From Streptomyces antioxidans (GTDB taxonomy: Bacteria; Actinomycetota; Actinomycetes; Streptomycetales; Streptomycetaceae): a stretch of 64,000 nt of DNA. How positions within the stretch are numbered: the stretch's first letter is position 1; each line of letters starts with the position of its first letter. A program made the translations under genes and the position numbers. Positions 25,450 through 36,595 of the stretch are shown here, in pieces. Below the pieces are notes generated by a model that was given only the letters and a program-made list of their open reading frames with translations, was not told the DNA's origin and ran no database searches. The DNA lies in the NCBI RefSeq assembly GCF_000968685.2, contig NZ_LAKD02000001.1, positions 310,001-374,000 on the forward strand, read 5' to 3'.

Positions 25450-26838
25450 GTGCGCAGACGCATACGGAGCCGCATACGCAGCCGCAACCCCCTGCGCACC
25501 GCGGCCGTCGCCGGAGGCATCGCCCTGGCGGCGGCCGCGGCCATGACCGCCTCGGCCACGGCGTCGACCGGCTCGGCCACGGCGTCGCCGGGCGCGTCCG
25601 GCCCGGCCGCCCACGCCGACGCCGCTTCGGCGCAGCGCACCCTGGACGTGGAGTACTTCACCGGCCCGGGCGGCCACCCCCGCCATACCGAGGTCCCGGC
25701 CGCCACCCCCGAGCGGCTGGCCCGCGCCGCCGGTCCCCTGTCCGCCAAGGAGGCCGCCGCCGACGGCGAGGTCGGCTCGGTCGTCGAGAACGGCACCACG
25801 GCCGACAAGCTGGACGTCGTCTTCATCGGCGACGGCTACACCTCGGGCCAGCAGGAGGACTTCCACGCCGACGCGCGCTCCAAGTGGGAGCAGATGTCCG
25901 CCGTGCAGCCCTACGCCTCGTACCAGGACCTCTTCAACGTCTGGACCGTGGACGCCGTCTCCAACCAGTCCGGCGTCTCCGGCGACCCGTCCAAGGACGT
26001 CGTCAAGGACACCGCCCTCGGCTCGTACTTCTGGTGCGACGACATCGAGCGGCTGCTGTGCGTCGACACCGCCAAGGTCGAGTCGTACGCGGCCAAGGCG
26101 CCGCAGGCCGATCTGGTGGTCGTGCTGTCCAACTCCACCAAGTACGGCGGCGCGGGCTACACCCTCACCTCGCAGGTCGGCTACGACGGCATCGCCACCG
26201 CCTCCTCCGACCACGCCGACTCCGACCAGATCGCGGTCCACGAGACCGGCCACTCGCTCGGCAAGCTGGCCGATGAGTACTTCTACCCGGAGTACGGCAC
26301 CTACACGGGAGCCGAGCCCGAAGAGTCCAACGCCACCAAGCTGAGCGCGGCGGAGCTGACCGCCCAGCAGCAGAAGTGGTACCGCTGGATCGGCCAGACC
26401 TCGCCGGACGGCGGCACGGTCGGCGCCTACGAGGGCGGCCGCTACTACCCCAAGGGCATCAACCGCCCCACGGACAACTCGATCATGCGCACCCTGGGGC
26501 GGGAGTTCAGCCTCCCCGGCCGCGAGGCGATGATCGCGGGCTTCTACCGCCACGCCAGCGCGCTCAGCAGCCGTACGGCCACCGCGACGGCCGTCAAGCG
26601 GTCGGCGGGCATCGAGGTGGACGTGCCCAAGGGCGCGTCGCTGACGTGGTACGTGGACGGGGCGGAGGTCACCACCGCGAACGGCAAGACGAGCGTCACC
26701 CCGGCGGAACTGGGCGTCCCGGGCGACGGTGCGACCCATAAGGTCACCGCGAAGGCGACGGACACCACGGATGCGGTGAAGGACCCGGCCCTGCGGAAGC
26801 TGCTGAGCGATTCCCGGACATGGAAGGTCACTGGCTGA
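25450..26838 (+). CDS. Secreted M64 (IgA-peptidase-like) metallopeptidase
   Basis: A 462-residue exported zinc peptidase. The Arg-rich start (RRRIRSRIRSRNP) and the hydrophobic run to about 40 form the signal; the pro-region with LDVEYFTGPGGHPRHTE resembles the M64 N-domain. The catalytic site is HETGHSLGKLADEY with zinc ligands H264 and H268, base E265 and D275 as third ligand candidate. The C-terminal 100 residues form a beta domain. GTG 25450 has GGGAG upstream and an AT-rich promoter-like stretch (CTTAACTGGCCGCTTATAGC) near 25408-25428. A strong terminator follows. Confidence 0.9.
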   Translation: MRRRIRSRIRSRNPLRTAAVAGGIALAAAAAMTASATASTGSATASPGASGPAAHADAASAQRTLDVEYFTGPGGHPRHTEVPAATPERLARAAGPLSAKEAAADGEVGSVVENGTTADKLDVVFIGDGYTSGQQEDFHADARSKWEQMSAVQPYASYQDLFNVWTVDAVSNQSGVSGDPSKDVVKDTALGSYFWCDDIERLLCVDTAKVESYAAKAPQADLVVVLSNSTKYGGAGYTLTSQVGYDGIATASSDHADSDQIAVHETGHSLGKLADEYFYPEYGTYTGAEPEESNATKLSAAELTAQQQKWYRWIGQTSPDGGTVGAYEGGRYYPKGINRPTDNSIMRTLGREFSLPGREAMIAGFYRHASALSSRTATATAVKRSAGIEVDVPKGASLTWYVDGAEVTTANGKTSVTPAELGVPGDGATHKVTAKATDTTDAVKDPALRKLLSDSRTWKVTG

Positions 26839-26860
26839 CCGTTCCTGTCCCACTCCGACT

Positions 26861-26903
26861 GGCCGCCCCGTGGACCCCCGCCACGGGGCGGCCCCCTTTT
26901 TTT
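26861..26903 (+). terminator. Intrinsic terminator after the M64 peptidase gene
   Basis: A 13-bp perfect stem (GGCCGCCCCGTGG arms, 26861-26873 and 26881-26893) with a 7-nt loop is followed by CCC and seven T's. It is the only hairpin in the window with a proper T-run. Confidence 0.9.
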
Positions 26904-26937
26904 GAGGGCTCGGTTCGCCTCCGGGGCGCTTCAGCCT

Positions 26938-26957
26938 CCCCCAGCTACCGCTGGGGG
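26938..26957. repeat. Streptomyces-type intergenic inverted repeat
   Basis: CCCCCAGC and GCTGGGGG flank a TACC loop. This CCCCAGC-N4-GCTGGGG element is a common dispersed repeat in Streptomyces intergenic DNA. It lies in the 390-bp gap before the first kinase gene; the rest of that gap shows no gene. Confidence 0.6.
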
Positions 26958-27231
26958 TGCCCCCTGTCGACGGTCAACCGTGCTCGGGTCCTCGTTCCTC
27001 GGGCCCTGCGCGCGCTCTCCCTTTCGGCAGCGACGCGCCCCTTCGGCTCACTCGCCGGTGAGCCCTCTGGACCGGAAGCGCAGAGGTACCCGATGGGGGC
27101 GGCCGCGGTCCGCCCCTTTAACATCGGCGGAACTCAGACTTCCGTATGGCGCGCCCGAGCTCAATCGCCCGTGGGGGTGGGTCGGTGGTCCGGTGTTCGG
27201 GGGCGCCGGGGGAGTGAGGCAAGATGAGCCC

Positions 27232-28932
27232 ATGGGTACCGGGGGAGAAGGCCGCCTTATCGCCAACCGCTATCGGTTGGCGACACGGCTCGGACGCGGC
27301 GGAATGGGCACGGTCTGGCGGGCCGTCGACGAGCTGCTGGGCCGCGATGTCGCGGTCAAGGAGCTCCACATGGACGACGGGCTCACGGCCTTCGACTCGC
27401 AGTTGCGCGGCGAGCGCACCCTGCGCGAGGCCCGGACCGTCGCCCAGATCAAGCATCCGAACGTGATCGTCCTCCACGATGTGATCGAGGACGACGACTG
27501 CGACTGGATCGTCATGGAGCTGGTCGACGGGTTCTCGCTCGCCGACCGGCTGGGCGCGGACGGCCCCGTCGGGGTGCGTGAGGCGGGGCGGATCGCGACC
27601 GCGCTGCTGGGCGCGTTGCGCGCCGCGCACGCGCGCGGGGTGCTGCACCGCGACATCAAGCCCGCCAATGTGCTGATGGAGTCGGCCACCGGCCGGGTCG
27701 TGCTGACGGACTTCGGGATCGCGCAGGTCACCGGGTCCACCACGATCACCGAGACCGGCTCGTTCGTGGGCTCGCCCGAATACACCGCGCCGGAGCGGAT
27801 GTCGGGGCGGCGCACCGGGCCGGAGTCTGACCTGTGGTCGCTGGGGGTGCTGCTCTGCACGCTGGTGGAGGGCCAATCACCGTTCCACCGCGAGTCGCTG
27901 GCCGGGGTGCTGCACGCCGTCGTCTTCGACGAGATCCACGTGCCGGAGGCGGCGGGCCCCCTGAAGCCGGTCATCGAGGGGATGTTGCGGCGGGCGCCGG
28001 AGGAGCGGCTGACCGCCGAAGAGGTCGAGCGGATGCTGCTGATGGCCAGGGAGGTGGGCGACACTCCGGAGATTCCGCTGGAGTACACCCCGACCCAGCC
28101 CGGCGCGCCGTTCGGGCCGGACGGCCGCGGTTCGTCGGCGTCCGTGCCCGTGCGGCCGCCGTCTCCGGAGTTCTCCCACGCGCCGTTCCCCGCTTCGGGG
28201 CCCCCGGCCGCGTCCGCCGCCCCGGGCGCCTCCGCCGCCGGGTCCCGTTCCGGCCGTGGCGGGCGCCGTCGTGTCGTCCTTATGGCGGCCGCCGCGGTGG
28301 TCGCGCTCGCCGGGACCAGCGCGGGTGTCGTGGCGCTGCTGCACAACGGGGGCGGTGACGGCGACGAGAAGCGGGGCGGGCGTAGCAGCCAGGGCGCCGA
28401 CCGGAGCCCGGGCGGCTCCGAGAAGGCGCCGCAGCGGCCCGCGACGGACTCCGGCTCCACGGCGAATCCGTCGGACCGGATCCCCGAGGGCTATGAGCGG
28501 GTCACGGACCCGCTCGGCTTCTCGCTCGCCGTGCCCAAGGGGTTCGCCCGCGAGTACAAGCCGCCGCGGGTCTACTACAACTCGCCAGGTATGGAGTTCC
28601 GGATCGGGATCCACGTCCAGCTGCAGAGCGCCCAGAGCCCGTTCGAGCTCAGCCTTAAGGCGGACGACAAGGGCCCGCAGGACTATCCGGGCTACCGCAG
28701 CGGCCAGGTCATCGAGACCGAGCACAACGGCCAGCCCGCCGCCCTGTGGGCGTTCATCTGGAACGGCTCGGCCGACGACGGCGGTTCACGGCAGACATAC
28801 GACCTGAGCTGGAACGAAAACGGCAAAATGTATGACGTGTGGCTATCCGCACCCGTGGGGGAGAAATCCCAGGGCAAGCGGCATTTCGACATCGCCACCA
28901 AAACGTTCTCGTACCCCGGCGCGCCGAACTGA
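27232..28932 (+). CDS. Receptor Ser/Thr protein kinase 1
   Basis: A 566-residue PknB-like kinase. The Gly loop is GRGGMGTVW (21-29), with K43, HRDIKPAN (D141), DFGIAQ (D160) and SPEYTAPE. A Pro/Ser/Ala-rich linker leads to one membrane helix (348-370) and an extracellular domain of about 170 residues with GFSLAVPKGF and NGQPAALWAF, similar to kinases 2 and 3. There are no PASTA repeats. The ATG lies six bases after CAAGAT with no good ribosome-binding site, hinting at a leaderless mRNA; GTG 27214 is an alternative. It probably senses an envelope signal. Confidence 0.93.
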   Translation: MGTGGEGRLIANRYRLATRLGRGGMGTVWRAVDELLGRDVAVKELHMDDGLTAFDSQLRGERTLREARTVAQIKHPNVIVLHDVIEDDDCDWIVMELVDGFSLADRLGADGPVGVREAGRIATALLGALRAAHARGVLHRDIKPANVLMESATGRVVLTDFGIAQVTGSTTITETGSFVGSPEYTAPERMSGRRTGPESDLWSLGVLLCTLVEGQSPFHRESLAGVLHAVVFDEIHVPEAAGPLKPVIEGMLRRAPEERLTAEEVERMLLMAREVGDTPEIPLEYTPTQPGAPFGPDGRGSSASVPVRPPSPEFSHAPFPASGPPAASAAPGASAAGSRSGRGGRRRVVLMAAAAVVALAGTSAGVVALLHNGGGDGDEKRGGRSSQGADRSPGGSEKAPQRPATDSGSTANPSDRIPEGYERVTDPLGFSLAVPKGFAREYKPPRVYYNSPGMEFRIGIHVQLQSAQSPFELSLKADDKGPQDYPGYRSGQVIETEHNGQPAALWAFIWNGSADDGGSRQTYDLSWNENGKMYDVWLSAPVGEKSQGKRHFDIATKTFSYPGAPN

Positions 28933-29009
28933 ACGACGTCGCAACGGCTTTGTCACGAGCGCCCACGGTGCCTCCACAGCGGTACCGCCCCCTGGGTAAT
29001 GATGGGCCT

Positions 29010-30815
<1,806 letters not shown>

Positions 30816-30822
30816 GGGAGCG

Positions 30823-30854
30823 GGGCGGTTCCGCCCTGGGTGGCGGAACCGCCC
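30823..30854 (+). terminator. Hairpin after kinase 2
   Basis: GGGCGGTTCCGCC (30823-30835) and GGCGGAACCGCCC (30842-30854) form a perfect 13-bp stem with a 6-nt loop, without a T-run. It separates the kinase gene from the dehydrogenase gene. Confidence 0.65.
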
Positions 30855-30935
30855 ACGGCCGACCCGCGGGGGCGCGCGGCGAAAGTTGTTACCGCCGGGT
30901 ACCCAAAGCCGTCGGGCGGGCCTACTCTCGCCCCC

Positions 30936-32555
30936 ATGACGGACTCGCACATCACGCAGGGCGGCACCGGCAGCACCGGCAATCCGGTCGCCCCCGAAGG
31001 CCCCCGCACCGCCGCCGACGTCGTCACCCCGGAGCTGATCACCCGGCTCACCCGGGGCGTCGGCGGCAGCGGCACCACCGTCAGCCACACGCCGTTCACC
31101 GGGGAAGTGCTCGCCGCCGCCCTGCCCGAGTCCACCCCCGAGGACGTCGCCACCGCCTTCGACAACGCCCGCGCCGCCCAGCGGGCCTGGGCCGCGACCC
31201 CGGTACGCAAGCGCGCCGCCGTCCTCCTCCGCTTCCACGATCTGCTGCTGCGCCGCCAGCCGGAGATCCTGGACCTGATCCAGCTGGAGACCGGCAAGAC
31301 CCGGCTGCACGCCCAGGAGGAGGTCCAGGGCGTGGCCATCGTGGCCCGCCATTACGGCCGTAAGGCGCCCGCGTATCTGCGCCCCAAGGGACATCTGGGC
31401 GCGGTGCCCACCCTCACCAAGGTCACCGAACTGCGCCAGCCGCGCGGGGTCGTGGGCCTCATAGCCCCCTGGAACTACCCCCTCCAGCTCTCCGTGGGCG
31501 ATGCGATCCCCGCCTTCGTGGCGGGAAACGCCGTGGTGATGAAGCCCGACACCGAGACCGCGCTGTCCGCCCTGTGGGCGCGCGAGCTGATGGTGGAGGC
31601 CGGACTTCCGGCCGGGGTGTGGCAGATCGCGATCGGGGACGGCCCGGTGGTCGGCCCCGCCGTGGTCGAACGCGCCGACTACGTCGCGTTCACCGGCTCC
31701 ACCCGCACCGGCCGCGAGGTGGCCCAGGCCGCCGCCGCCCGACTGGTGGGCTGCTCCCTCGAACTCGGCGGCAAGAACGCCATGCTGGTGCTGCGCGACG
31801 CCGACCTCGCCCGCGCGGTCGACGGCGCGGTGCGCGGCAGCTTCGCCTCCGCCGGACAGCTGTGCATCTCCATGGAGCGGCTGTACGTCCACGAGTCGAT
31901 CGCGGACGACTTCCTGGAGCGCTTCGCGGCCCGTACGAAGGCCATGCGGCTCGGTACCGCCCTGGCGTACGGGGCGGAGATGGGCTCGCTCGTCTCGGAG
32001 CGCCAGCTGGAGACCGTCACCCGCCATGTGGACGAGGCCGTATCCAAGGGCGCCACGGTGCTCGCGGGCGGCCGTGCCCGCCCCGACATCGGCCCGTACT
32101 TCTACGAGCCGACGATCCTGGACGGCGTGGAGTCCCCGATGGCCGTCTGCGCCGAGGAGACCTTCGGCCCGGTCGTCTCCGTCTACCGCTTCCGCGACGA
32201 GGACGAGGCCGTCGAGCGCGCCAACGCGACGTCCTACGGTCTGAACGCCAGCGTCTGGACCAAGGACGCCCGGCGCGGCCGGGCGATCGCCACCCGGCTG
32301 CGCGCGGGCACGGTCAACCTCAACGAGAGCTACGCCGCCGCCTTCGGCAGCGTCGCGTCCCCCATGGGCGGCATGGGCGACTCCGGACTCGGCCGCCGCC
32401 ATGGCTCCGAGGGCATCCTCAGGTTCACCGAACCGCAGACGGTGGCCCAGCAGCGGCTGATGCCGCTCGGCCCGGCCTTCGGGATGACGGATGAGAAATA
32501 CGCGGACTTCATGACCCGCAGCCTGCGTGCGCTCAAGGCACTGCGCCTGCGCTGA
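30936..32555 (+). CDS. gabD2: Succinate-semialdehyde dehydrogenase
   Basis: A 539-residue NAD(P)-dependent aldehyde dehydrogenase, turning succinic semialdehyde into succinate (GABA shunt / variant TCA step in actinobacteria). N180 (PWNYP), E276 (LELGGKN) and nucleophile C310 (GQLCISMERL) are present. The GQLCISMER and FTEPQTVAQQR patterns match the actinobacterial GabD2 type. ATG 30936 lies seven bases after TACTCT with no ribosome-binding site, so the mRNA may be leaderless. The ChoD-like gene follows after 25 bp, so they may be cotranscribed. Confidence 0.88.
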   Translation: MTDSHITQGGTGSTGNPVAPEGPRTAADVVTPELITRLTRGVGGSGTTVSHTPFTGEVLAAALPESTPEDVATAFDNARAAQRAWAATPVRKRAAVLLRFHDLLLRRQPEILDLIQLETGKTRLHAQEEVQGVAIVARHYGRKAPAYLRPKGHLGAVPTLTKVTELRQPRGVVGLIAPWNYPLQLSVGDAIPAFVAGNAVVMKPDTETALSALWARELMVEAGLPAGVWQIAIGDGPVVGPAVVERADYVAFTGSTRTGREVAQAAAARLVGCSLELGGKNAMLVLRDADLARAVDGAVRGSFASAGQLCISMERLYVHESIADDFLERFAARTKAMRLGTALAYGAEMGSLVSERQLETVTRHVDEAVSKGATVLAGGRARPDIGPYFYEPTILDGVESPMAVCAEETFGPVVSVYRFRDEDEAVERANATSYGLNASVWTKDARRGRAIATRLRAGTVNLNESYAAAFGSVASPMGGMGDSGLGRRHGSEGILRFTEPQTVAQQRLMPLGPAFGMTDEKYADFMTRSLRALKALRLR

Positions 32556-32580
32556 CCAGCACATTTCAAGGGAGGTACCA

Positions 32581-34479
32581 GTGTCAGGGGAGAAGTCTGC
32601 CCAAAAGCGGGCACAAGAGCCCGGCCGCGACGAGCACTTCGCCAGCGATCCCGAGGCCAGCACCGACGCCGATGCCCACGTCCACGACCACGCCGACGAC
32701 GGTGACGGTGACTTCGACTATGACGTGATCGTGATCGGCTCGGGATTCGGCGGCTCGGTATCGGCCCTGCGCCTGACCGAGAAGGGCTATCGGGTCGGCG
32801 TCCTCGAGGCGGGCCGCCGATTCACCCCGGAAACCCTGCCCAAGAGCTCCTGGGACCTCCGCAACTACCTCTGGGCCCCGGCCCTCGGCTGCTTCGGCAT
32901 CCAGCGCATCCACGTCCTGGGCAAGGTCATGGTGCTGGCGGGCGCCGGGGTCGGGGGCGGCTCGCTCAACTACGCCAACACCCTCTACGTACCGCCCGAG
33001 CCGTTCTTCCGGGACCGCCAGTGGGGGCACATCACCGACTGGCAGGAGGAGCTGGGCCCGCACTACGACCAGGCGCGGCGGATGCTCGGGGCGCGCCTCA
33101 ACCACACCCTCACCCCGTCCGATGTCCACCTCAAGGCGGCCGCCGAGAAGATGGGCGTGGGCGACACCTTCCACATGGCGCCCGTGGGGGTCTTCTTCGG
33201 CGACGGCCACGACGCCGACGGCACCACGAAGGCCGCGCCGGGCGGGGCCGTCCCCGATCCCTACTTCGGCGGTGCGGGCCCGTCCCGCAAGGCGTGCACG
33301 GAGTGCGGTGAGTGCATGACCGGCTGCCGCCACGGCGCCAAGAACACCCTCAACGAGAACTATCTCCACCTCGCCGAGCGGGCCGGAGCCGTGGTCCACC
33401 CGATGACGACCGTCGTCGCCCTGTGCGACGACCCGCACGGCGGCTATACGGTCACCACCGTCCCGACCGACAACCGCCGCAAGGGCAAACCGAAGGCGCT
33501 GCGCTCCCGGTACGTCGTCCTCGCCGCCGGTACGTACGGCACCCAGACGCTGCTGCACACGATGCGGGACAAGGGGCTGCTGCCGCGCGTCTCCGAGCGG
33601 CTCGGCATCCTCACCCGCACCAACTCCGAGGCCCTGGTGGGCGCGCAGACCACCGACCGCCGCTACCGCCGTGCGCGGGGCGGGGAGGAACGGGCGGACT
33701 TCACCCGGGGGGTCGCGATCACCTCGTCCATCCACCCGGACGGGAACACCCACATCGAGCCCGTCCGCTACGGCAGGGGCTCCAACGCGATGGGGATGCT
33801 CTCCATCCTGCAGATCCCCCACGGCGGCCGTGTGCCGCGCTGGCTGCGCTTCCTGGGCGCCAACCTCCGGCACCCCACCCTGGCGGTGCGCTCGCTGTCC
33901 AACCGCCGCTGGTCGGAGCGGACCATCATCGGCCTGGTCATGCAGACCCACGACAACTCGCTGACCACCTACCGCAAGCCGAAGGGGCCGGGGAAGGGGC
34001 TGCTCACCGCCCGCCAGGGCCATGGCGAGCCCAACCCCGACCACATCCCCGAAGGCGCCGAGGCCGCCCGCCACATCGCCGACTCGATCAACGGCTTCGC
34101 GGGCAGCAACGTCGGCGAGCTCATGGGCACCCCGCTGACCGCCCACTTCCTCGGCGGCTGCCCGATCGGGGCGTCCCCGGAGGAGGGCGTCATCGACCCA
34201 TACCACCGGCTCTACGGCCATCCGGGCATCCATGTGGTCGACGGCGCCGCCGTCTCGGCCAACCTGGGCGTCAACCCGTCCCTGACCATCACGGCACAGG
34301 CCGAGCGGGCGATGTCCCTGTGGCCCAACAAGGGCGAGTCCGACCCGCGCCCGGCCCCGGAGGCGCCGTACGAACGCCTGCGGCCCGTTCCGCCGCGCAG
34401 CCCCGCCGTCCCGGCGGACGCCTTCGGGGCCCTGAGGCTCCCGCTGCTGCCGGTGCCGAAGGTCCCGCCGCACGCCTGA
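32581..34479 (+). CDS. GMC-family oxidoreductase, cholesterol-oxidase-like (ChoD type)
   Basis: A 632-residue FAD enzyme. After a 45-residue acidic/His-rich tail (DADAHVHDHADDGDGDFD) comes the dinucleotide fold VIVIGSGFGGSVSA (GSGFGG 53-58) and LEAGRRF. The C-terminus has HFLGGCPIG and NLGVNPSLTITA typical of GMC oxidases. A CTECGECMTGC segment (C239, C242, C245, C249) matches a 4Fe-4S-type spacing and is shared with mycobacterial ChoD. The steroid substrate is not established. GTG 32581 follows GGGAGGT. Lies between gabD2 and guaA-side genes, similar to the choD-guaB-guaA neighbourhood of mycobacteria. Confidence 0.85.
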   Translation: MSGEKSAQKRAQEPGRDEHFASDPEASTDADAHVHDHADDGDGDFDYDVIVIGSGFGGSVSALRLTEKGYRVGVLEAGRRFTPETLPKSSWDLRNYLWAPALGCFGIQRIHVLGKVMVLAGAGVGGGSLNYANTLYVPPEPFFRDRQWGHITDWQEELGPHYDQARRMLGARLNHTLTPSDVHLKAAAEKMGVGDTFHMAPVGVFFGDGHDADGTTKAAPGGAVPDPYFGGAGPSRKACTECGECMTGCRHGAKNTLNENYLHLAERAGAVVHPMTTVVALCDDPHGGYTVTTVPTDNRRKGKPKALRSRYVVLAAGTYGTQTLLHTMRDKGLLPRVSERLGILTRTNSEALVGAQTTDRRYRRARGGEERADFTRGVAITSSIHPDGNTHIEPVRYGRGSNAMGMLSILQIPHGGRVPRWLRFLGANLRHPTLAVRSLSNRRWSERTIIGLVMQTHDNSLTTYRKPKGPGKGLLTARQGHGEPNPDHIPEGAEAARHIADSINGFAGSNVGELMGTPLTAHFLGGCPIGASPEEGVIDPYHRLYGHPGIHVVDGAAVSANLGVNPSLTITAQAERAMSLWPNKGESDPRPAPEAPYERLRPVPPRSPAVPADAFGALRLPLLPVPKVPPHA

Positions 34480-34505
34480 GCGCCACAGCGCCTGAGTGCC
34501 GGGGC

Positions 34506-34544
34506 GGGCGCCGTACGGACCGGAGACCGGTCCGTACGGCGCCC
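34506..34544. terminator. Bidirectional terminator hairpin
   Basis: An 18-bp perfect stem (34506-34523 with 34527-34544) with loop AGA lies between the convergent ChoD-like and LAETG-protein genes. No T-run is present. Confidence 0.75.
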
Positions 34545-34566
34545 CTCAGAACCGTCGCAAGGGCCG

Positions 34567-35586
34567 TCAGACCGTGGCGCGACGGCGGCGGACCACGAAG
34601 ACCGCGCCTCCGCCGGCGGCCATCGCCACACCGCCGACCACCGCGATCACGGGCAGCGCGGAGGAGGAGCCCGTCTCGGCCAGGCTGCCCTGCGGGCTGA
34701 TCGCCGTGTCGCCCTCCGGCTTGTGCGGCAGCGGCTTCTCGCCACCCTGCGGCTTGGGGTCGGCCGGGGGCACATCGCCCGGCTCCGAACCCGCCTTCAC
34801 CACGTCGAACTCGTAGTACTCACCGGTCGAGTAGACGCAGTTGCCCTCGTCGTCCGCGTACACGCCGACGCTGATGGCGTAACCGAAGCCCTCGGGCGCG
34901 CTCTTGGCGACGCTCAGCCGGAGGTCGACCGTAAGGGTCTCGTGGGGGCGCACATCGGTGTAGCCGATGTAGCCGGAGCCCGGGTCGTCCTCGTCGGTGG
35001 AGATCGCCTTCCAGGCGCCGGACTCGGGGTCCTTGTACTGCAGCGTCAGATACCTGCCCGTCCCGTCCGGGGCGGATTCGTGCACCGTGCCCGCGAAGAG
35101 CCCGAAGTCGACCCGCTGGTAGGCGCGGTCCGACGCGTTCTTCACCTGGAACCTGAAGCCGTGGAAGCCGCTGCCCGCCACGACCTTTGACGGCAGGCCG
35201 ACCAGGGCGGTGCTGAGCTCCGGGTCCTCGTTGTAGTCCCCGTCGTCCGCGCACTCGTCGTCGCCCGGCCCCCCGGTCGGCGTCGGGGTCGGCGTCGGGG
35301 TCGGCGTCGGGCTGGCGGTCTCGGTCGGCGTGCCCGTGGGAGAGGGGTCGCCGGGGGTCGGCGCCTGGGTGGCGCTCGTGGACGGCGCCGGGGTGGTCGG
35401 CGTGGTCCCGTCGTCCGGGGCGGTCTCGGACGGCGACGGGTCCTCCGGCGACGGCGTGGTCTCGGAGGTGGACGGCGACGGGCTCCCGCCCGGCGTCTGC
35501 GCAAAGGCAGCGGGCGCCGCGAGAAGCGCGGCGGGGGCTATGGCGGCCGTCGCTGCGGCGGCCGCCAGGGCGCGGCGAAGCTTCAT
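34567..35586 (-). CDS. LAETG-anchored cell-wall surface protein
   Basis: A 339-residue secreted protein. Signal peptide KLRRALAAAAATAAIAP with cleavage after AFA; a Pro/Ser/Thr stalk of about 80 residues with a TPTPTP run; a beta-rich domain (about 115-260) with two Cys; then the sorting signal LAETG (302-306), hydrophobic helix and VVRRRRATV tail. LAxTG signals are used by class E sortases of Streptomyces. ATG 35586 has AGAGAGG upstream. No sortase gene is nearby. The beta domain may be an adhesive or structural module; function unknown. Confidence 0.88.
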   Translation of the reverse strand: MKLRRALAAAAATAAIAPAALLAAPAAFAQTPGGSPSPSTSETTPSPEDPSPSETAPDDGTTPTTPAPSTSATQAPTPGDPSPTGTPTETASPTPTPTPTPTPTGGPGDDECADDGDYNEDPELSTALVGLPSKVVAGSGFHGFRFQVKNASDRAYQRVDFGLFAGTVHESAPDGTGRYLTLQYKDPESGAWKAISTDEDDPGSGYIGYTDVRPHETLTVDLRLSVAKSAPEGFGYAISVGVYADDEGNCVYSTGEYYEFDVVKAGSEPGDVPPADPKPQGGEKPLPHKPEGDTAISPQGSLAETGSSSALPVIAVVGGVAMAAGGGAVFVVRRRRATV

Positions 35587-36225
35587 GAAGACCTCTCTGG
35601 GTCCGTACGCATCCCCATGGGGCGATACGCGTGTGGAAGGCCGTCGCGGTGGGGCGCGGGATGGCCCGTGCGTTTGCACGTACATGACCGGGCGCATGGC
35701 CGAAAGGTTGCCTTCACAGCTGCTCACGGAATGGTCACAGAATCCGCAATATGTGCCCTGTCTCGCATGTCATCACCCGTACGGCGCGTGACCGGCCCGC
35801 GCGCGGGCTCGTTGTGCCCGGTGCCGCGCCAGCCAGGAGCGGCCCGGAAAATCCACGCGTGGCTCAGATCCGCCGCGGCGATGAGACGCGGTCCCTGTGG
35901 TGATTCAGGCGGCCCGTCGTGGGACCTCGCTTCGGCGAGGTGACCGGTCGGCAGGGGACAGCAGCCCGGTCACCACTCAAGGACGGTCGGCCCCGGGGAC
36001 GCCCGGGGCCGACCGCATCCGGTCGAAACGGTTGCGCCCGGCGCTCCGCATCCACCACGATGCTGAGGGAGAAAACGCCCCCGGTCACACCCCGACATTG
36101 GTCCGACCACGCGGGCGTACGCCGTTCAGCCACCCCTGACATACGGGCCCCGAAAGCCAGCGGCGCAACCCCCCGGCGCCGCCTCTCAGCACCGGCGCTG
36201 CCCTGACGCCGGTGCTGACCGCCTA
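35587..36225. other. Long gene-free stretch with several hairpins
   Basis: No convincing gene lies here. The left part holds the promoter region of the LAETG gene. From 35924 on there is a series of perfect inverted repeats: 35924-35941 (7-bp stem, TTCG loop), 35939-35974 (9-bp arms), 35984-36015 (14-bp stem, 4-nt loop) and 36187-36217 (11-bp stem). The first two overlap by three bases and cannot both form. A structured RNA is possible. Confidence 0.5.
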
Positions 36226-36268
36226 GGGCCCCGGGGGCGCCCGCCCCGTTCGGGCGTCCCCGGGGCCC
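36226..36268 (-). terminator. Terminator hairpin after chorismate mutase gene
   Basis: An 18-bp stem with one G.U pair (36226-36243 with 36251-36268) and a 7-nt loop begins about 20 bp after the stop codon of the minus-strand gene. No T-run. Confidence 0.7.
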
Positions 36269-36289
36269 TTCGCTCACTCATCAAGGGAT

Positions 36290-36595
36290 TCAGACCCGGC
36301 CCCGGCAGAGCTCCAGCAGCGTCATGGCGAGGGTCGTACCGGGCTTGCCCAGCCGCTGCCGGTAGCGGTCGAGGATCTCCATCTCGCGGGAGAGGTGCAC
36401 CCGCCGCCCGCCCGCCGCGATCCGTGCCTCCTGGACGGTGGCCGAGACGGCCATCCGCTCCCGGACGAGATCGAGGATCTGCCCGTCGAGGGCGTCGATC
36501 CGCTGCCGCGCGGTGCCGATCACCTTCGCGGCCTCAGTGGCTTCCGTGGCTTCCGTGGCCTCATTGGCCTCCGTGGCCGAAACGCTGCTGCTCAT
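36290..36595 (-). CDS. Chorismate mutase, AroQ type
   Basis: A 101-residue protein of the all-helical AroQ fold, converting chorismate to prephenate for Phe/Tyr synthesis. Helix 1 RQRIDALDGQILDLVRERM carries the two Arg of the active site; a later R-E pair (HLSREMEIL) matches the conserved Arg-Glu, while the usual Lys is Arg (QEARIAAGG) and the usual Asp is His. The N-terminal tail is a degenerate EATEATEATEA repeat, also repeated in the DNA. ATG 36595 has AGGAGA upstream. Divergent from guaA. Confidence 0.85.
   Translation of the reverse strand: MSSSVSATEANEATEATEATEAAKVIGTARQRIDALDGQILDLVRERMAVSATVQEARIAAGGRRVHLSREMEILDRYRQRLGKPGTTLAMTLLELCRGRV

Noticed and set aside
25369-26276. Alternative plus-strand frame over the M64 peptidase
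   Set aside because: Arg/Gly-rich shadow; the other frame has signal peptide, HExxH motif and ribosome-binding site.
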